From positions 3,107,001-3,171,000 of the forward strand of contig JACGCM010001798.1 of NCBI GenBank assembly GCA_014058105.1: 64,000 nt of DNA, read 5' to 3'. Origin of the DNA: Kingdonia uniflora (Eukaryota; Streptophyta; Magnoliopsida; Ranunculales; Circaeasteraceae). The translations under genes and the position numbers were made by a program. The notes beneath the pieces were generated by a model. The model had not been told where the DNA came from and searched no databases. It saw only the letters and a program-made list of their open reading frames with translations. This document shows positions 61,303 through 64,000 of the stretch, in pieces (the stretch's first letter is position 1; each line of letters begins with the position of its first letter).

Positions 61303-63257
61303 TCATAACTCAAACATTTCCTTTCTCTGGAGATATATATAGGTAACACCACTTTTTTTCTCTATAACTGTAGATAATTTATGAGGGAGAAAGATACGAG
61401 TTTTTATACCTTCCCGCAGTTTATGAAACACTGGCTCCTTCAGACACGTGTCAATCACCCCTCCTATCTCTACAGGTACGTCAATTTGCCTCACAACATC
61501 ATCATGACTTTTATGATAATGTCTACTGACATCACGTCTATCTCTATTGTTTGCCATTTAAAAAAATTGCCCCTCTTTCCCAATTTAGTATACACAGCCA
61601 ATCACTTTACTTTTGTACAAGATTATACTATAATATATGTCATTCCTAAAATCGCTCAATATTCAAATTTAAAATTATCTATACAATTGTTAAAATCAAA
61701 CAACTGTAATCCATAATATATGTACCTCGATCTTATTCATTTCAGTTCTTAAATTTAATCTACCTCATTCTATATTTAACAGATAACAAAAACAGATTAC
61801 TGCATACAAATTACTTATTAATTTCAAACTCTCATAATTTAAAGTTTACAGTCACATATAATTACATTTAAAGCAGCATGGATGATTCACCACACCACAT
61901 GGTATTATCTCCTCTCCTGCTGCTCTCTCATCTTCTTCAGCCAGCTTGTCCTGTGCAATCTCTTGAACAACTTCTTCTTGTAAAGTTACATCCAAAAGTA
62001 ACTCACGGAACACGTCACACTAGAAAAAACGGTTATACTCTGTACGCCTGCCTTCATCATCTAAGCCACCCTGCTTCAACGACCATTCCGGTAAAATGAC
62101 ATCATAAGGCAACTGACAAAAATATCGTTCACATAGTTCAGCAACCTTGATATGTAACCTACCTTCCACTGCATGTCGAACACGCTGAGAATGCGTCCTC
62201 ACCATGGTTACTTACAATACCTCTACAACAACTTGTCCCTTCAAAAGATACATGGCATACTAGACAAAGATCACTACTTTATATAGAGACCAGGAAGATC
62301 TATAAAAATCTAAATTGCCCCACAGATTTTGCTAAAAAATATATTGCGCAAAATTTTGGAAACACGAATATCAGCAGATGCCAGAAAATATTGTGACAGG
62401 TTATACTTTCCATGTTATGAAATATCTCCTCAGATTTTATTTGCACAGACATAAAGATTGCAACATACAATCAAGTATGTCCAGCGATAGCACCTACAGA
62501 CAGATATAAGTTACTTCCATATAGCAAGACATTTTTTGGTTAGTTTGAATTAGTAGCTTATACACATATACATGCCCTTACAACCACCTAATCATCTTAA
62601 GACAACTGTTTGCTTTCACCAAATGACCTATTTACATTTTCTAACTTTTCTACTTTTTAACCTCCATCTCCATTACCTTTACTGATGCATATCCTTACAG
62701 TTCGATTTGTCCAGTAATACTCCATAATAAAACGCTCCTCACACCTACATATTTAAAGACTTCTATTCCTTCTATTACATTTTTTTTATCCACAGTTCAA
62801 ATTATTATTTCTCAATACCAACCAAACCAATTCGCACAGAAAGCTATACATAAAAATTGCGAAAGTTCGAGACACAGCTTAAAGAGGATATAAACAGCTA
62901 CATTTCATTAGTTCGAATCTTTCTTACGAAATACTTTACAGATAACTGTTGTTCCAGACAATTTACAAATTACATTACAAATTAAATCAAATCACCGTCC
63001 GACATACTTTTCAACAGTTACTGAGGAGGAAGATGCAAAATTGAAGCAACTTCCAAACTCTGATCCCATGCATGAATGGTCCAGGAAGCCCTGGAACTGG
63101 AAATTACTGAAGGAGTTACGGCACCGGCATAAGAATCTTCTTCATGGCCAAAATCTATGGTCCATGAAAGAAAAACTTCTCCACCACCGTCCCTTCTACC
63201 ATAACCCCCACCACCCCGCATGACAAAGAAGGAAGAAGGGTCATATTTCTTATACAA
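61303..63257 (-). other. further antisense open frames, unassigned
   Basis: Three minus frames: 61303-61557 (MANNRDRRDVSRHYHKSHDD, REGIKTRIFLPHKLSTVI), 62020-62205 (MVRTHSQRVRHAVEGRLHIK, LPYDVILPEWSLKQGGLDD) and 63018-63257 (glycine-rich, FFVMRGGGGYGRRDGGG). They have plausible protein composition but no recognised family. They may be upstream parts of the antisense gene or independent remnants. The sequence between them is AT-rich and noncoding as far as I can see. Confidence 0.35.
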
Positions 63258-63790
63258 GACCCACTAACCAGCAGGGTACCGATGAGACTCCTTCGAACGA
63301 ACGTCTACCACTTCATCTTCAGCTGTAATAGCTTCCCCCGCCAGCAGTCGCAGCCCATTTCGGTACTCCCTCTCCGATATCAGCAGATATTAGAAATGTA
63401 CCATCTGGAAATGGTCGTCATCTACCTCCAACACCTCCTCATAGGATATCCTATAAAAGGTAGGGGACACCGCAATTGGCGTTTACAAGTACAAGGGTTG
63501 GTGACCAAAATTCAAGAGGAATGCTTGGTTCATCACACACCAATCAGAGTGTTTCTTATACTATAGTTAGCATTAAAGATGACTCTCAAAATTCCAAATG
63601 CCAGGAAGATTTCCCATGCAGCAAAATTGACTAGAACCATTGGTTCTAGAAAACCCAAAAGCCGCAAGCAGGTATTCATGAAGATGCTTCAGAAATAATT
63701 CTCAGGTATTAATTACAGTATTAATGAAGCTTCTCAACCAACATCACTCACCCAAAATGAACCTCGTACTATTGGTTGAGAGGGGGCGGT

Positions 63791-64000
63791 TGTAGTAGCT
63801 TATTCTGCATCTCGGACTCATGTTTCATCTTCGACCATCATGCGACCACTCGACCTCATCAACATACACGTGGCACAGTGTATGACACATTATAGTTATA
63901 GAGTTCTAATAGTCACTTTTGACCTCTACATCAATAGTTCGAGCCAACAAACGCACAACCATTAATGAAGCCGTTATAGAACAGTAAAATCAGACTGTTA
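63791..64000 (+). repeat. 3' LTR of gypsy element, first 210 bp
   Basis: TGTAGTAGCTTATTCTGC onward aligns with 48932-49141. A purine-rich tract GAGAGGGGGCGGT directly precedes it and serves as polypurine tract. The rest of the LTR lies outside the window. Confidence 0.92.

Larger units (their letters stand above)
48932..64000 (+). mobile_element. Ty3/gypsy retrotransposon, Tat lineage, cut by the right edge
   Basis: 5' LTR 48932-49502, PBS at 49503-49520, gag, pol with RT, gypsy RNase H, a second archaeal-type RNase H and integrase, then 46-bp tandem repeats, a long region with antisense coding remnants, and the first 210 bp of the 3' LTR from 63791. Dual RNase H plus an extra 3' region is the mark of the Tat clade (Ogre/Retand group). 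The two LTRs differ at about 17 of 210 comparable positions by eye, mostly transitions. Many stops make it inactive. Confidence 0.92.

Overview
This is a nuclear window from a flowering plant, most likely a eudicot. It has intron-containing plant gene families with GT/AG junctions, plant LTR-retrotransposon lineages, a Helitron and AT-rich intergenic DNA. I cannot name the species. Only one gene looks intact: a two-exon cytochrome P450 of the CYP78A family, closest to CYP78A7 (27211-28967, minus). Every other host gene I recognise is broken or partial: a GT17 glycosyltransferase (4272-5386, +), a DUF674 protein (about 5640-7379, +), an RBP45/47 RNA-binding protein, a GDSL esterase and a short-chain dehydrogenase (all minus, 18.1-25.1 kb), and an HAK/KUP potassium transporter (37.4-38.4 kb, minus).

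Layout. 1-1305: 5' end of a minus-strand Ty1/copia element that continues off the left edge. 1.6-7.4 kb: gene remnants. 8575-10841: a 2.27-kb solo LTR with an AAAAT target duplication. 11571-16155: a complete but mutated copia element with 191/192-bp LTRs and a CCTAG target duplication. 16306-17282: a large inverted repeat. 18.1-26.5 kb: gene and LINE fragments. 27.2-29.05 kb: the P450 and its core promoter. 30.6-31.6 kb: a 78-bp tandem array.

The most striking structure is at 31610-46776. I read it as a minus-strand Helitron of about 15.2 kb inserted between A and T inside one monomer of the 78-bp array, which resumes in register at 46777. The Helitron contains a second copia element (32330 to about 37371) and four potassium-transporter exons in its own orientation. 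From 48932 to the right edge lies a Ty3/gypsy element of the Tat type. It has gag, reverse transcriptase, two RNase H domains and integrase on the plus strand, then ten 46-bp tandem repeats, then about 8 kb holding a degraded multi-part gene on the opposite strand, and finally a 3' LTR cut by the window edge.

The genes do not form an operon or pathway. The window is one likely functional gene in a field of nested mobile elements and decaying captured or duplicated fragments. Positions and differences were read by eye. Family assignments rest on recognised motifs, not on database searches.
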